A DNA stretch of 64,000 bases, from NCBI RefSeq assembly GCF_035046505.1, contig NC_089825.1, positions 3,401,563 through 3,465,562 on the forward strand. Reading direction: 5' to 3'. The notes beneath the pieces were generated by a model, which saw only the letters and a program-made list of their open reading frames with translations, did no database searches and was not told the DNA's origin. Shown in pieces: positions 34,651-45,464 of the stretch. Source of the stretch: Tiliqua scincoides (Eukaryota; Chordata; Lepidosauria; Squamata; Scincidae). The number at the start of each line of letters is the position of its first letter. Within the stretch, counting starts at the first letter, position 1. The position numbers were made by a program, and so were the translations under genes.

Positions 34651-37600
34651 AAGAGTTGTTAAAGGGAATTTTTTTTTGTCAATTGTGAACAAAAAAATCA
34701 ATGAATTTTGTCTTTCTTTTGGAAGGGTTTTGGGGACAGTAAAAGATCTTTTTGCATCATATACTACTTCATACCATGGGACTATTCTTGGACAAACAGG
34801 CTCTTTCATCAGGTGAAGGAGTCAATGCAAACCATCTCTTATATAGGTTCCAAACTGGGGGGGGAGGGGAAACCCTCTTTAACTTCAGATCCTAATTTTG
34901 CTAGTTGCCATGGAAATTAACAAGAAATAAGTTTGTTTTAAAGGTGTTTTCTTTTTCTCCAGTCATCTCTAAATAACCCAGTTAGGCTTCAATTGGTATA
35001 CATTTTTAAAAAGGGCTGGAGAGGACAGGTTCAAATTCCCTTTTTTCTCTTCAAAAGCCGGCTGGCAATCCCATTCTCCTGGCTCCTGGGACTGCAACTG
35101 TTATACACACTTAAAATGCTTTTCACCGGCTTCTAGGGTGGTTTCACCTGTTTTTATGGAATTTTCCTCAAGGTACTCTGGGAACTGCAGGGGCATCTAA
35201 CAGCATCCCAGAATACTCTTGATAAGAACCCTCCAGTGGCCGCTGCTTCCCCAAAATGCACTCATATCATCAAATGGACCACCATGTGCTTGGACAAGCT
35301 ACTGGAAGGAGATGCAGGCTCTCTTTGGCACTACTGAACTCCCTTTCTCCTCTGTGGGGTTAAAGGAAGTGCCCCCCCCCCATATCTGCAGACACAGTGG
35401 AGAAAACAGTCACAGCAAGACTGGGGAGCAGCTGAGACTGAGCAAGGGAGATCGCAGTGGTGGGATGAGGGGGGAAATCTCAGTTTAGCCACTCCCATGT
35501 CTGTCTGCTGTCCATGGCAAACTGAAAGGTCAGGACTCATTGACCATGTCAGTTCCCTCTGTGGCAAAAAGTGTTTCTGGTCATGTCGCTAACTCTGCCA
35601 CAGAGCTACATGGGAGGTGCCTGTTGTGGCTTTCTTCAAAGTCTTCTTTACATACCTCATGCCTTTCACAAAGGTGTCCGGGAGAACACATATCAACAGT
35701 GGCCTGTCAAATACCTTGGACTGCACAAGATTCATTCAGAGAACATGCCTGCACTACAGTCTTTAACTGGTTTAACAGTCACCCCCCCCTCCGTGATTCC
35801 TGAGAACCACAGTGTAGTGCGAGGTACAAGAGGTTTTTAGCAGAGAATACTGAGCATCCTTACCAAATGACATTTCCTAGGATTATTTGGTGGAAGAAGT
35901 GACACCCAAACTGATACAGATTAACAGTGCATGTATGCACGTATAGCCTAGAATTCCACATGAAATCCCACCCCCAGTTCTGTGATGAGGAAACTAACAT
36001 GCCTGCAAAAGGCAGAAATAGCCCACCCTTGACCCCAAATGTATAACATTTGGTCCCATTTTTAAGGAGAGGGAAGGTTTTAAGGAGAGGGAAATCAAAG
36101 ATGTGATTGCAAGGAGCAGAACTTGCTCAAGACATTTGTTCAGCACAACCCAGGTTCCTTTTCAATGTCAGGAAGGGTGGCTGGAGCACAACTCTCCAGT
36201 AGCACAGCACTGATTGCAACCCCACAGTTGCACATAACATTGCACAGGGGTGAAGGATGCTTTTCTGAAGCCCCAGAGTGCTTCTTTGGTGTACTTAACA
36301 ATGCAGCTGCCCTCCTGCCATGACCGCATCATTTTCTGTGCAATTGGACCAGTCCAGATGATGGGGAGTGAATTCGGGGGACTGCCAGCTCACTGCATGG
36401 TCTGCCCAGTTCATGCAAAGCCTTTCCCCACATCGTCCTGCACCTGCACAAATGGATTGCACAGAGAATCGCAAAGGTATGAACTGGCCCTGATGTTCAG
36501 CACAGAGAATTTGGGTCGTGCTTTGGGAGCAGCACACATGTAACCTTGCCATGCATGCAGAGATCCTTAAAGTTCTCTCAGGTGCTCATCCACCACCATT
36601 ACGCTTCTCTTTCCTGAATCTGGTTAATTATCAGGATAGAGTCATGGTCATCCCTCTAGCTATTCGTGGGTTCAAAGCGGTGGGGTCTGATCTCATCCTT
36701 CTTACATTTCCCTTTGGCTGAAATGGGTTCATCTCAAGAAGAACTGACATCCAAAACTGCTTCCTGCAATCAGCTGCTGGAAATCAAAACTGCCCTGCGT
36801 GAGATTTGGGGATTTGCAGGCCAATGAAAAACACACCAGACAAAAAAGAGGCACAAGGTGTCTGAAATGCTCCTCTTCAGAGGCACCACACAGGAATCTA
36901 AGGAGGCTGAATGGAAAATATCCAAGGAACCTTTCCACAAAATGGACCCCCCTGGGAGGACGCGAGTCTAACAAATCACATCCACAAAATCCTTTTTGCT
37001 GCCCTCACTCACACAAAAACCCACAAACACACTAGTGCCTTGCTTGTTTGGTCCTTGTTGCACAACATGGCTTAGACCTTGAGTGGCCACCAGAATTTTG
37101 CCTCAAGTAAAATTTGATGGGAATTCGGAGGTTCCGTTTCAAGTGCAACAACCTAGGATTCTGAAGGAAATCAAAAGTCTACTGAGATTTCTCTGTCCGC
37201 AATTTCCCTCTGCAGAAAGCCAAACTCCACCTACTAAGCCAAGATCTGTCCCATTCAAGCCAAGATCTGTCCCATTCAAGCTCACCATTCCTTTGCATAT
37301 TCACACTTCGCATTTCATTGGCATCAGAACAGGAACAACTCACTCCTGAGCTACAGCCGGAGGTGGTGCTCCTGTCACAGCTGAGGGTGGGGGGGGGGTG
37401 GCATCCCAGCAGTGTTAGCAGGACCACTGAACTGCAGAAAAGTGTCTGCAGAAAAGTGCCAGATCGTGGAAAAACAAAGATGCCAGACAGTTCTGAGAGT
37501 CTGAACTATATCTCCACTCTGACATGGCAGATCAGAGGCCGGGCTGGGTGTGCTGGTCTGTGGACTTGTGTTTGCAGGCCTTTGCCTCTTAGAGCCAACC

Positions 37601-38018
37601 CAATCCTTAGCATTTCTCCCTCTCCTGATTCTTCTTCTTACCAAAATAATTTTCAGCAGTCTCAAGACAAGAAAACCAGCACTGAGGAATGGGGAAACCC
37701 TTCAACCCCCTGCCGGGCTTTGAAGACATCAATATGGATGTCCAAAAGCCTTTGGGAATTCCCCTCTTTCTTGAAGAAGAAAAAACCCCAAACAGAAGGG
37801 CGGAATTCTCAACATCTGTTCACCCCACCAAACACCACTCTGAGCATTACTGCCCAACTCACTGCTGTGAACACGGCCGCCCATTTCTGCAAGGATCTTG
37901 CCTGCTCTGTTGGCCTCTGAGAGAGACACCAAAAGGCCTTTGCTCATCAGCAGAGCCCGCTAAAGCCAGGACAACACACAGAGCCCAGCAGTTCTGCAGG
38001 CCTTGCTGGGGGACTCAG

Positions 38019-38969
38019 TCACCGGTCCAGGGCCCGGGGGGCAAAGTCCTCGTGGCCACTGCTGCCTTCGTTTTTGAGGTCGGCAAAGACCTGAGTGAAG
38101 TAGTGGGGGTCGGCATTGATCCGGAGCATCTTGGCACTCATGGCGTTGATGATGCGAAGGCACCGGTTCCAGAAGACCTCCTTGGAGGCCTCTACCAGAA
38201 AGGGCTTCAACGGGTAGGAAATCTCGTTGCCCATGTAGGAGTAGGACAGGTACAGGCAGGTGAGGAGGGCCGCCTGCAGGTCGTGCTCGCTGGCCACCGC
38301 ATCCCCGTCGACCATCTCGCGGCACAGCAGGTAGACAAAGACAACGTTGGCAGGCGTGACAAAGGCCTGGTCCTGCCAGCCCTGCAGCAGCAGGGAGCGG
38401 TCCACGCTGCGCAGCCACAGGATGGGCTCAGTGGGCGACAGGTGCTTCAGGCGGTAGCAGCGCCGGCACAGAAACTCGCCCAGGCACTTCAGCAGCTCGC
38501 TTGTCGAGGCCTGGACAACCACCCTCCGCGGGGACGAGGAGGGGCCCCCAGTGCCCCCAGGCTTGAGGGAGGAGGCCGAGGTGGTGGAGATGCGCTTGGA
38601 GCTGAGGGGGGCCAGCGGCTGCCCACCACTGCCACCGTCGTAGCTGGAGAGGTTGGCGCAGGACAGCGACTTCTGGACGTTCTCATGGTTGAGGTGGGCG
38701 ATATCCTTGGCGTGGTGGTAGTTGTGGTGGTGGTGGTTGGACGGGCCCTTCCCACCTGCCCGCGAGCCTTTCCTCTTGGTGGAGGCCACCAGCCGCTTCC
38801 AGGTCAAGGCCGGGATGAAAATGGAGTGTCTCTTGAGGCTCTTGTCGGCCTTCTGCCCGCTGCCCTTGGTGCTGGGGATGCCTGGGTAGTGGGCCAGGGA
38901 GCTGGAGGAGCCGTCGTCATACAGGCTGGCCTTCCGGGTGCCCGGGGAGAGGGACAGCACGGTGCCCAT
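38019..38969 (-). CDS. CDK5R1-like: CDK5 activator, p35/p39 family (possible third paralog)
   Basis: A complete single-exon frame of 316 aa. The start MGTVLSLSP sits in a good Kozak context (AGCATGG) and keeps the Gly-2 myristoylation site and the Ser8-Pro9 phosphosite known in p35. LKRHSI (45-50) and ALTWKRLVA (54-62) are the conserved N-terminal block. Residues 79-86 are His-rich (HHHHNYHH). [10 protein letters not shown] (101-110) aligns with the calpain site of p35 (NLSTF/A), here SSY/D. Residues 150-300 form the cyclin-box-like CDK5-binding domain ([76 protein letters not shown]). The C-terminus is ALDR. Human p35 has 307 and p39 367 residues, and both have intronless coding regions. Most positions follow p35, but [19 protein letters not shown] and DLKNEG follow p39. 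Expected role: membrane-anchored activation of CDK5 in neurons. Confidence 0.93.
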   Translation of the reverse strand: MGTVLSLSPGTRKASLYDDGSSSSLAHYPGIPSTKGSGQKADKSLKRHSIFIPALTWKRLVASTKRKGSRAGGKGPSNHHHHNYHHAKDIAHLNHENVQKSLSCANLSSYDGGSGGQPLAPLSSKRISTTSASSLKPGGTGGPSSSPRRVVVQASTSELLKCLGEFLCRRCYRLKHLSPTEPILWLRSVDRSLLLQGWQDQAFVTPANVVFVYLLCREMVDGDAVASEHDLQAALLTCLYLSYSYMGNEISYPLKPFLVEASKEVFWNRCLRIINAMSAKMLRINADPHYFTQVFADLKNEGSSGHEDFAPRALDR

Positions 38970-39960
38970 GCTGGCCGGGAGGGGAGGGCAGAGGGGCCTG
39001 CCACGGAGGGGCTACCCACCGGTGCGAGAGCTCCCCCTAGGCCGGGTGCGCAGTCGGAAGGCTGGCGGCGGCTGCGAGGGGAGGGAGGCGCAGTGGTGGC
39101 AGCATGGCCTGGCCCGCTGCTCACAGGTGGCCCTGCAGCCCTGCCCCGGCCCAGCCCTCATCGGAGGGCCCTGCAGCGCCTTGGGGAGAGCTGCCCTTCA
39201 GAGGCAGGCTGCAGTGCCCGCGGCTGGCGGAGAAGCGGGAGGCAGCCACCCGCGCAGTGTCCTGCGGAGGGCCGGCGGGGGTGGCCGCGTTCTCTCCGGG
39301 GAGGGGACGCCACTTCCTTGGGGGGCTGCGCCTCCACCGCTCCGAGGGCCCGTCCCCAGGCCCCTGCCCGGCTCCAAGGCGGGGGTCTTCCCGCCCTCCC
39401 CCTCCTCGCCGGCGCTCGCTGGATCCGGCCCGGCAGCCGGGGGGGGGGCCGCGCGAGCAAGGAGCTGCTCTTCCTCGCCCGGCCCGGCCGCAGCCACGGG
39501 GCCCCCGCGCGGGGCTCGGTCCTGCCCGGATCTCCTCCGCGGCGCCGAGGGCAGAGCCGGGGGGCGCGTGCCGGGCCCGGCGGGCGAGCGCTCTGCTTGG
39601 CCGAGCCCGGCTGTCTTCGGAGCCCACGCGCGCCCGCCCGCCCGCCCGAGAGCATCTGCGGGATGCAGCGCCGAGACGCGCCGGGCGAGAGGCTGGTCCT
39701 CCGCGAGGATGCTCGGCGCCGCCCGCAGGGAGGCTCTGCGGCGCCCTCTCGCGCCCCGCGCCGGAACAGCGCGCCTGGCAGCGCCGCCCGCCCCCGCCTC
39801 GGCCGGGCTGCGCTGGGGTCGGGCCACCCGGGCGCGCGAGCGGCCGGAGACCGGGCAGAGCCTCCCAGACGCGGGAGTTGTGGGGCTGGGCACCTCCCAG
39901 GAGGCGGCGCTTTCGAAGGGGAGGCAGCGCGCAGCCCTGCGAGAGACCCACATCCCAGTG
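38020..39960 (-). promoter_or_regulatory. CpG island of the CDK5 activator gene
   Basis: CpG-dense DNA covers the whole coding region and about 1 kb upstream (39000-39960), where GCGCCCGCCC-type text dominates. I see no TATA box. The transcription start is not fixed by sequence. Long open frames on both strands here are a by-product of the high GC content. Confidence 0.8.
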
Positions 39961-40068
39961 CCCTCCCTGCACCTGGCACTCTTGAGACAGCCTCTAGACA
40001 CGCTTGCGCCCTGCCATGTGCACTTTGCCTCCATCGCTCTGTCCAAGCCCCTTGCGAGCTTTCTAAGG

Positions 40069-40153
40069 CTGCAACCCGCCCACACTTTCCTGGGAGTAAG
40101 TCCCACTGAACACAATAGGGCTTCTGAGTAGACATGCATAGGATTGTGCCCTA
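40069..40153 (+). repeat. ~85-bp palindromic repeat, good copy
   Basis: CTGGGAGTAAGTCCCACTGA and GTAGACATGCATAGGATTGT are the two arms. The consensus across the window is roughly palindromic (AATCCTATGCA... TGCATAGGATT). It abuts the CR1 at 40153. Confidence 0.65.
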
Positions 40154-40510
40154 GGCCAGATGCCACCCCCACATCCTGTGGCAAGGAGTTCCACAGACTA
40201 ATTCCATGCTGGGTATAGAAATAGTTTCTTTTATCTGTCCTAACTCCCCTGACACTGAATTTTAGTGGATGTCCCCTGGCTCTGGTGTTGTGTGAGAGGG
40301 AAAAAAACATCCTTCTATCCACCCCCCCCTGCATAATTTTGTATGTCTCACGGTGGCATAGCTGGAGGGGGCGGAGCACCCAGTCTAGCAGTCTACGGCT
40401 CCGTTTTGCTCCCCCCACCGGGAATGGCTCTGAAGGGAGGGGCTGCTTGCCCACCGTCAGTTACGCCACTGGTGTCTCAATCACATCCCCCCCCCATGCC
40501 TTTGTCTCAG
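40153..40510 (-). mobile_element. CR1 LINE fragment split by a MITE
   Basis: Minus-strand ORF2-end segment (CACATCCTGTGGCAAGGAGT to GCATAATTTTGTATGTCTCA), interrupted at 40350. It resumes at 40472 with GTGTCTCAATCACATCCCCC. The 3' UTR is missing on the left. Confidence 0.85.
40351..40471 (+). mobile_element. hAT-like MITE inside CR1
   Basis: A 121-bp element beginning CGGTGGCATAGCTGGAGG and ending TTACGCCACTG, flanked by ATGTCTCA (40343-40350) and GTGTCTCA (40472-40479). The 8-bp duplication matches at 7 positions. The internal GGGAATGGCTCTGAAGGGA is shared with the copies at 48241-48541. It inserted after the CR1 did. Confidence 0.9.
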
Positions 40511-41050
40511 CTCTGAGGGCTTGTAGCTGGGTGCACAGTTTGTGACCCCCAAGTCAGGCTGAACTCAACCCTCTAGCCATGGACTGGTGTCCAGCAAGTG
40601 TCTGATCACCTCTCCCCCCTGCCCCATTTGGTTTACAGGCCCCTCAGCCGGGTCCCATCAGCACATCTTGTGGCAGCAAATTCCATCGTCAGGATACACC
40701 TTGTGAAGAAGGGTTTTGGTTTGGCTGTTAATCTGAATCCCTTGCAGGTCCGTTTCATTGGATGCCCCAGGCTCAAGTGCCACTTCCTCTACCATGTTCA
40801 GTTTTGTGCACTTCAGTCCAGCACCACCCGGCCTGCTTTTGAAACTGACTCACAGTCGCAGACAGTAGAAAGCTCCCACCTCCACCAGGAGTTTCTCTAA
40901 TTCAGTCCTTGATATTGAAAGCTATCCAAGCAAGAGAGCATCATTGCACCTTGAGGCAGCAGGTTCTATCAGTGAATTCCACACTGTGTCAATTTGTCTG
41001 CCCTGAAGGCTATTGCCAATCCATTTCACTGGAAGGTCTAAATGATTAAT
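40511..41050 (-). mobile_element. Old CR1 fragments
   Basis: 40640-40800 (CACATCTTGTGGCAGCAAAT, TTCATTGGATGCCCCAGG) and 40940-41040 (GAGGCAGCAGGTTCTATCAG, ATTTCACTGGAAGGTCTA) are two diverged minus-strand stretches of the same ORF2-end region, from separate old copies. Confidence 0.5.
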
Positions 41051-42148
41051 GTGAGAGAGGGACAACCACATCTCTTGACTTTCCACTCAGCAAGCAGCAT
41101 TTCATAGACTTCCATATCCTGTCCATGTCTCTGATGAAAGTAGAGGAACAGCAGTGGTCTGGCCTCTTGCTGGAGAGAACTGAGAGGTGCAGCAGTGCTC
41201 CTGTGCAACCCCAGGACCACAGCCCATGCTGACTGTGCACGGATGAAGCCATTTTGCCTCCTTCAGCTGCCAGACTTGTTCCCCCATCCCTTGCCGCTTT
41301 AGAAGGATCAGCACCAGGGAGCTGAAATGTGAAGGTAATTAACATTTTTGTCTCACTCCCATTAAAAATAGGCCCCTGCCTTCTGCTGCCTTCCTATTCT
41401 GGTGGTGCCCTTGTCAGTCTGACTCAAGGAAGGGGAGGCGCAGGCTGCACAAACAAGAAAATAAATGCTAAAAACAAGCACAGATAAAATAAGACACCTC
41501 AGTGTTGAAGGGAGTCACATAACAGCATGTGGGCTGCCCATATTGGAGGATAATTCCATGGCAAAAAGAGGGGGGCCAGAGCCAGCCCCAGCAGCTGCTC
41601 CCAAGCCCCTTGGAATGACGTTGCAGCAGGAAAGGACAGAGCAATTCAGGAGTAAGCAAACTGGGAAGGAGAGCCACAGAATCTCCCAGTGCTGGAAGGT
41701 CAGACCAAAAGTCATCTAGTCTGACCAATGCAGGAAGAGCCACTCTGGACCAGGCCAAAGCAGGGGAGGGCGACTGCTTTCTTGTCCCTGCTTGTGGGTT
41801 TGCCTTGTGGGAAGGAGGACACTATTTGCCCTCCAGCCTCTGAACCAGGACGTTCCTGTTGGCTGTCTTAGCTAAAAGTCCTAGATCAATCCCTCCTTCT
41901 TACTGCCATCCGGGTCTTTCTTTTGTCTTAGAGAGAGCTGTAACAGTTTATTTCTTAATAAATAAGCTTGTATTTGTTGTGAGTTTCTGGCATTGTTGCC
42001 ATTCTAAATTCAGTCTTGCTGCTTGGCCACTCTACTGTTTGGGTTAAGCCTTATAGCTTATATAGCTTAAGCCTTATAGCTTTTACTGGGTCCCTATAGT
42101 TAAGGCCAATACTGCTGGGGAGCTCTTCATAGCTGAGACACCAGTCAG
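41051..42148. other. No recognised gene; old CR1 tail
   Basis: 41676-41740 (CACAGAATCTCCCAGTGCTG, AAAAGTCATCTAGTCTGACC) is an old minus-strand CR1 3' end of the classical type. A ~25-bp TTAAGCCTTATAGCTT duplication lies at 42044-42083. I see nothing else. Confidence 0.45.
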
Positions 42149-42235
42149 GCTGCAATCCTATCCAAGTTACCTGAGAGTAAGTGCCATTGAATATGGGACG
42201 TACAACTGAGTAGACATGCATAGGCTTGGGCTCCA
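42149..42235 (+). repeat. ~85-bp palindromic repeat, good copy
   Basis: GGCTGCAATCCTATCCAAGT at the left, AGTAAGTGCCATTGAATATG in the middle, GTAGACATGCATAGGCTTGG at the right. Confidence 0.65.
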
Positions 42236-43158
42236 AGTCTCCTCCCAGGAGGCTGTTTGTGTCTAGCTGTTATAGGTTGTATGGGCCTGTGAATTACACC
42301 ACCAGCACTGGGAAGCTGAGGATTGGTCCCTTCATTGTCTTTCTGCTCCACAGAAAGGCAACTCTCAAATCAGACACTGGGGACAAGCAACACTGACAAA
42401 TCTTCATGGGCATTTTATTGGGGCAAAAGTTCATATCACCCAGTGTTCTGTTTCTGTTTGTGAGAGTCATCCATGGCCTGGAGGGAACAGGTGCAAAAAG
42501 CCCTGATTGATCACGTTTATTTTTTTTATTTACTTACAGTATCCTTACCTGGCTTTCTCACTGAAGGGATCCAAGGCTACATGAGGTATCAAGACCACAA
42601 TTCTAACATACCCTTAATTTTAAAATATGTTTTTTTTTTCTTTCTGTTTAAAACAAAACAATTTCTATAAAAATGCAAATATTGCATTGCACTCTGAAAC
42701 TGGCTGCTCTGCAGCAAACCTTCCTTGCCTGGGAGATTCTGAGGCTCTTTAGTGACATCTGCTGTCCTTGGAAGGAACACCCAGTGCCTTTTAGTTGCCA
42801 ATGGCCCAACCAGCCTAATCCGATGGAGTAAAACAGAATTCCTGCACGCCTAACACCATCACACATTCTGTACACTAACAGAAATGCACACAAACAGATG
42901 CATAGGATTGTGTACAGTGATGTCTTGCTGGTACTCCACTGTGTATATCCACAGAACAGTTCTAGGTATATACATTCAGAAATAAGCCTTATTGATTTCA
43001 GTTGGACTTACTCCCAGGTAATGGAATGGAATTCAGTAAAATCTATAGTCAGCAAGGACTAAAATACATCATACATCAGATTGCCAGTGACAGTGCCTAA
43101 ATGGGCCAAGGGATATGGCCACTAACTTTTGAATTTTTGCAAGCATAGGAAATTATTA
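42236..43158. other. Unassigned, with a palindromic repeat copy
   Basis: 42895-43022 contains a rearranged copy of the 85-bp repeat (GATGCATAGGATTGTGTACA and TTGGACTTACTCCCAGGTAA). An A/T-rich stretch at 42515-42600 may be an L2-type tail. Confidence 0.4.
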
Positions 43159-45195
43159 TATTGGCAACCTTCAGTCTCGAAAGACTATGGTATCGCGCTC
43201 TGAAAGGTGGTTCTGGCACAGCGTCTAGTGTGGCTGAAAAGGCCAATCCGGGAGTGACAATCCCTTCCACACCGGGAGCAAGTGCAGTCTGTCCCTGGTC
43301 TGTCTCCCTGGCTATGGGCCTTCCTTCTTTGCCTCTTTGCTTCAGTCTGTTGGCCAAGTGTCTCTTCAAACTGGGAAAGGCCATGCTGCACAGCCTGCCT
43401 CCAAGCAGGCCGCTCAGAGGCCAGGGTTTCCCACTTGTTGAGGTCCACTCCTAAGGCCTTCAAATCCCTCTTGCAGATGTGCCTTCAGATCCCTCTTGCA
43501 GATGTCCTTGTATCGCAGCTGTGGTCTACCTGTAGGGCGCTTTCCTTGCACGAGTTCTCCATAGAGGAGATCTTTTGGGATCCGGCCATCATCCATTCTC
43601 ACGACATGACCGAGCCAACGCAGGCATCTCTGTTTCAGCAGTGCATACATGCTAGGGATTCCAGCACGTTCCAGGACTGTGTTGTTAGGAACTTTGTCCT
43701 GCCAGGTGATGCCGAGAATGCATCGGAGGCAGCGCATGTGGAAAGCGTTCAGTTTCCTCTCCTGTTGTGAGTGGAGAGTCCATGACTCGCTGCAGTACAG
43801 AAGTGTACTCAGGACACAAGCTCTGTAGACCTGGATCTTGGTATGTTCCGTCAGCTTCTTGTTGGACCAGACTCTCTTTGTGAGTCTGGAAAACGTGGTA
43901 GCTGCTTTACCGATGCGTTTGTTTAGCTCGGTATCGAGAGAAAGAGTGTCGGAGATCGTTGAGCCAAGGTACACAAAGTCATGGACAACCTCCAGTTCAT
44001 GCGCAGAGATTGTAATGCTGGGAGGTGAGTCCACATCCTGAACCATGACCTGTGTTTTCTTTAAGCTGATCATCAGTCCAAAATCTTGGCAGGCTAAAAC
44101 GATCCATGAGCTGCTGGAGATCTTTGGCAGAGTGGGCAGTGACAGCTGCATCGTCGGCAAAGAGGAAGTCACGCAGACACTTCAGCTGGACTTTGGACTT
44201 TGCTCTCAGTCTGGAGAGGTTGAAGAGCTTTCTGTCAGATCTGGTCCGGAGATAGATGCCTTCTGTTGCAGTTCCAAAGGCCTGCTTCAGCATGACAGTG
44301 AAGAAAATCCCAAACAAGGTTGGTGCAAGAACACAGCCCTGCTTCACGCCACTTCGGATGTCAAAGGGGTCTGATGTGGAGCCATCGAAGACAACAGTGC
44401 CCTTCATGTCCTTGTGGAAGGATCTGATGATGCTGAGGAGCCTGGGTGGACATCCGATCTTGGGGAGAATCTTGAAGAGGCCGTCCCTGCTGACCAGGTC
44501 GAAAGCCAAAGAGATCTATGAAGGCTATAAAGAGTGGCTGTCGTTGTTCCCTGCATTTTTCCTGCAGTTGTCTAAGGGAGAATACCATATCAGTGGTGGA
44601 CCTGTTGGCTCGGAATCTGCACTGCGATTCTGGATAGACGCTCTCTGCAAGTACCTGGAGCCTCTTTAGTGCAACTCGGGCAAACAGCTTTCCTACAACG
44701 CTAAGGAGAGAGATGCCACGGTAGTTGTTGCAGTCACCCCTGTCACCTTTGTTCTTGTACAGCGTGATGATGTTTGCATCCCTCATGTCTTGAGGTACCC
44801 CACCTTCTCTCCAGCAGAGACAGAGGATTTCATGCAGCTCAGTGACGATGATCTCTTTGCAGCACTTTAGGACTTCAGCAGGGATGCTGTCTTTTCCTGG
44901 TGCCTTGCCAAAGGCAAGGGAGTCCAGGGCCACGTGAAGTTCTTCTAGGGTTGGTTCACTGTCAAGCTCCTCCAACACAGGCAGACACTCAATGTTGTTC
45001 AGCGCTTCTTCAGTGACTACATTATCTCTGGAATATAGCTCAGAGTAGTGCTGCACCCAGCGTTCCATCTGCTGCGCCCGATCCTGGATGACCTCGCCTG
45101 TTGCAGACTTCAGAGGGGCAATTTTCTTCTGTCTTGGACCTAGGGCCTGCTTGATACCATCATACATCCCCTTGATGTTGCCCGTGTCAGCTGCT
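43159..45195 (-). mobile_element. RTE-like LINE, RT to 3' end
   Basis: A 2.0-kb minus-strand copy, truncated upstream of the RT domain. In order: FGKAPGKDSIPAEVLKCCKE, YRGISLLSVVGKLFARVAL, FDIRSGVKQGCVLAPTLFGI, FLFADDAAVTAHSA (catalytic FADD), FVYLGSTISDTLSLDTELNK, LRWLGHVVRMDDGRIPKDLL, GKRPTGRPQLRYKDICKRDL, then the C-terminal Cys/His motif (CTCSRCGRDC.. HTRRC). The layout, with the LRWLGHVVRM block after RT, matches the RTE group as I know it; the exact clade is inference. The frame breaks about three times (near 44500, 44110 and 43480), the last at a ~24-bp tandem duplication. Flanks sharing ATAGGAAA suggest a short target duplication. Confidence 0.88.
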
Positions 45196-45464
45196 GGAAA
45201 ATAGGAAAATACGCCTGGAAAAAAGGTGAATTCTGATTTAGTCATAGGATAGGACAAGAAGCTGCGCTAGGCACAGAAGCCTCATCCCTTGACTGCTAGA
45301 AATCTTATTCAACCCTCACTTTCTCTTTGTCTTCTGGCATTTTTACAGATATTGCAATTTCCAGCTTATCCTGAACTAGAAACTTGGTTTTTGCTTTAAA
45401 ACAGGGGTGCCCAAACCCCGGCCCTGGAGCCACTTGCGGCCCTTGAGGACTCCCAATCTGGCCC

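Larger units (their letters stand above)
31697..38018 (-). other. Possible long 3' UTR of the CDK5 activator gene
   Basis: Going left from the stop codon at 38019, the first canonical AATAAA I find on the minus strand is at 31702-31697, so the transcript could have a 3' UTR of about 6 kb. This is inference only. Processing at a variant signal could be much nearer, and a SINE (33345) and a CR1 (33997) lie in the interval. A perfect 21-bp tandem duplication (AAGCCAAGATCTGTCCCATT plus C) lies at 37236-37277. No other gene is seen. Confidence 0.25.

Noticed and set aside
38019-38969. The CDK5 activator as a processed retrocopy
   Set aside because: Coding regions of this family are naturally intronless. 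The gene is intact, has its own CpG island and a good start context, and I see no A-tail or target duplication.
37689-40454. Very long open frames (806, 397, 293 aa on plus; 418, 325, 283 aa on minus) around 37.7-40.5 kb
   Set aside because: They lie in the CpG island and mostly overlap the CDK5 activator gene or its promoter. They are low-complexity Arg/Pro/Gly/Ala strings caused by high GC content and a lack of stops.
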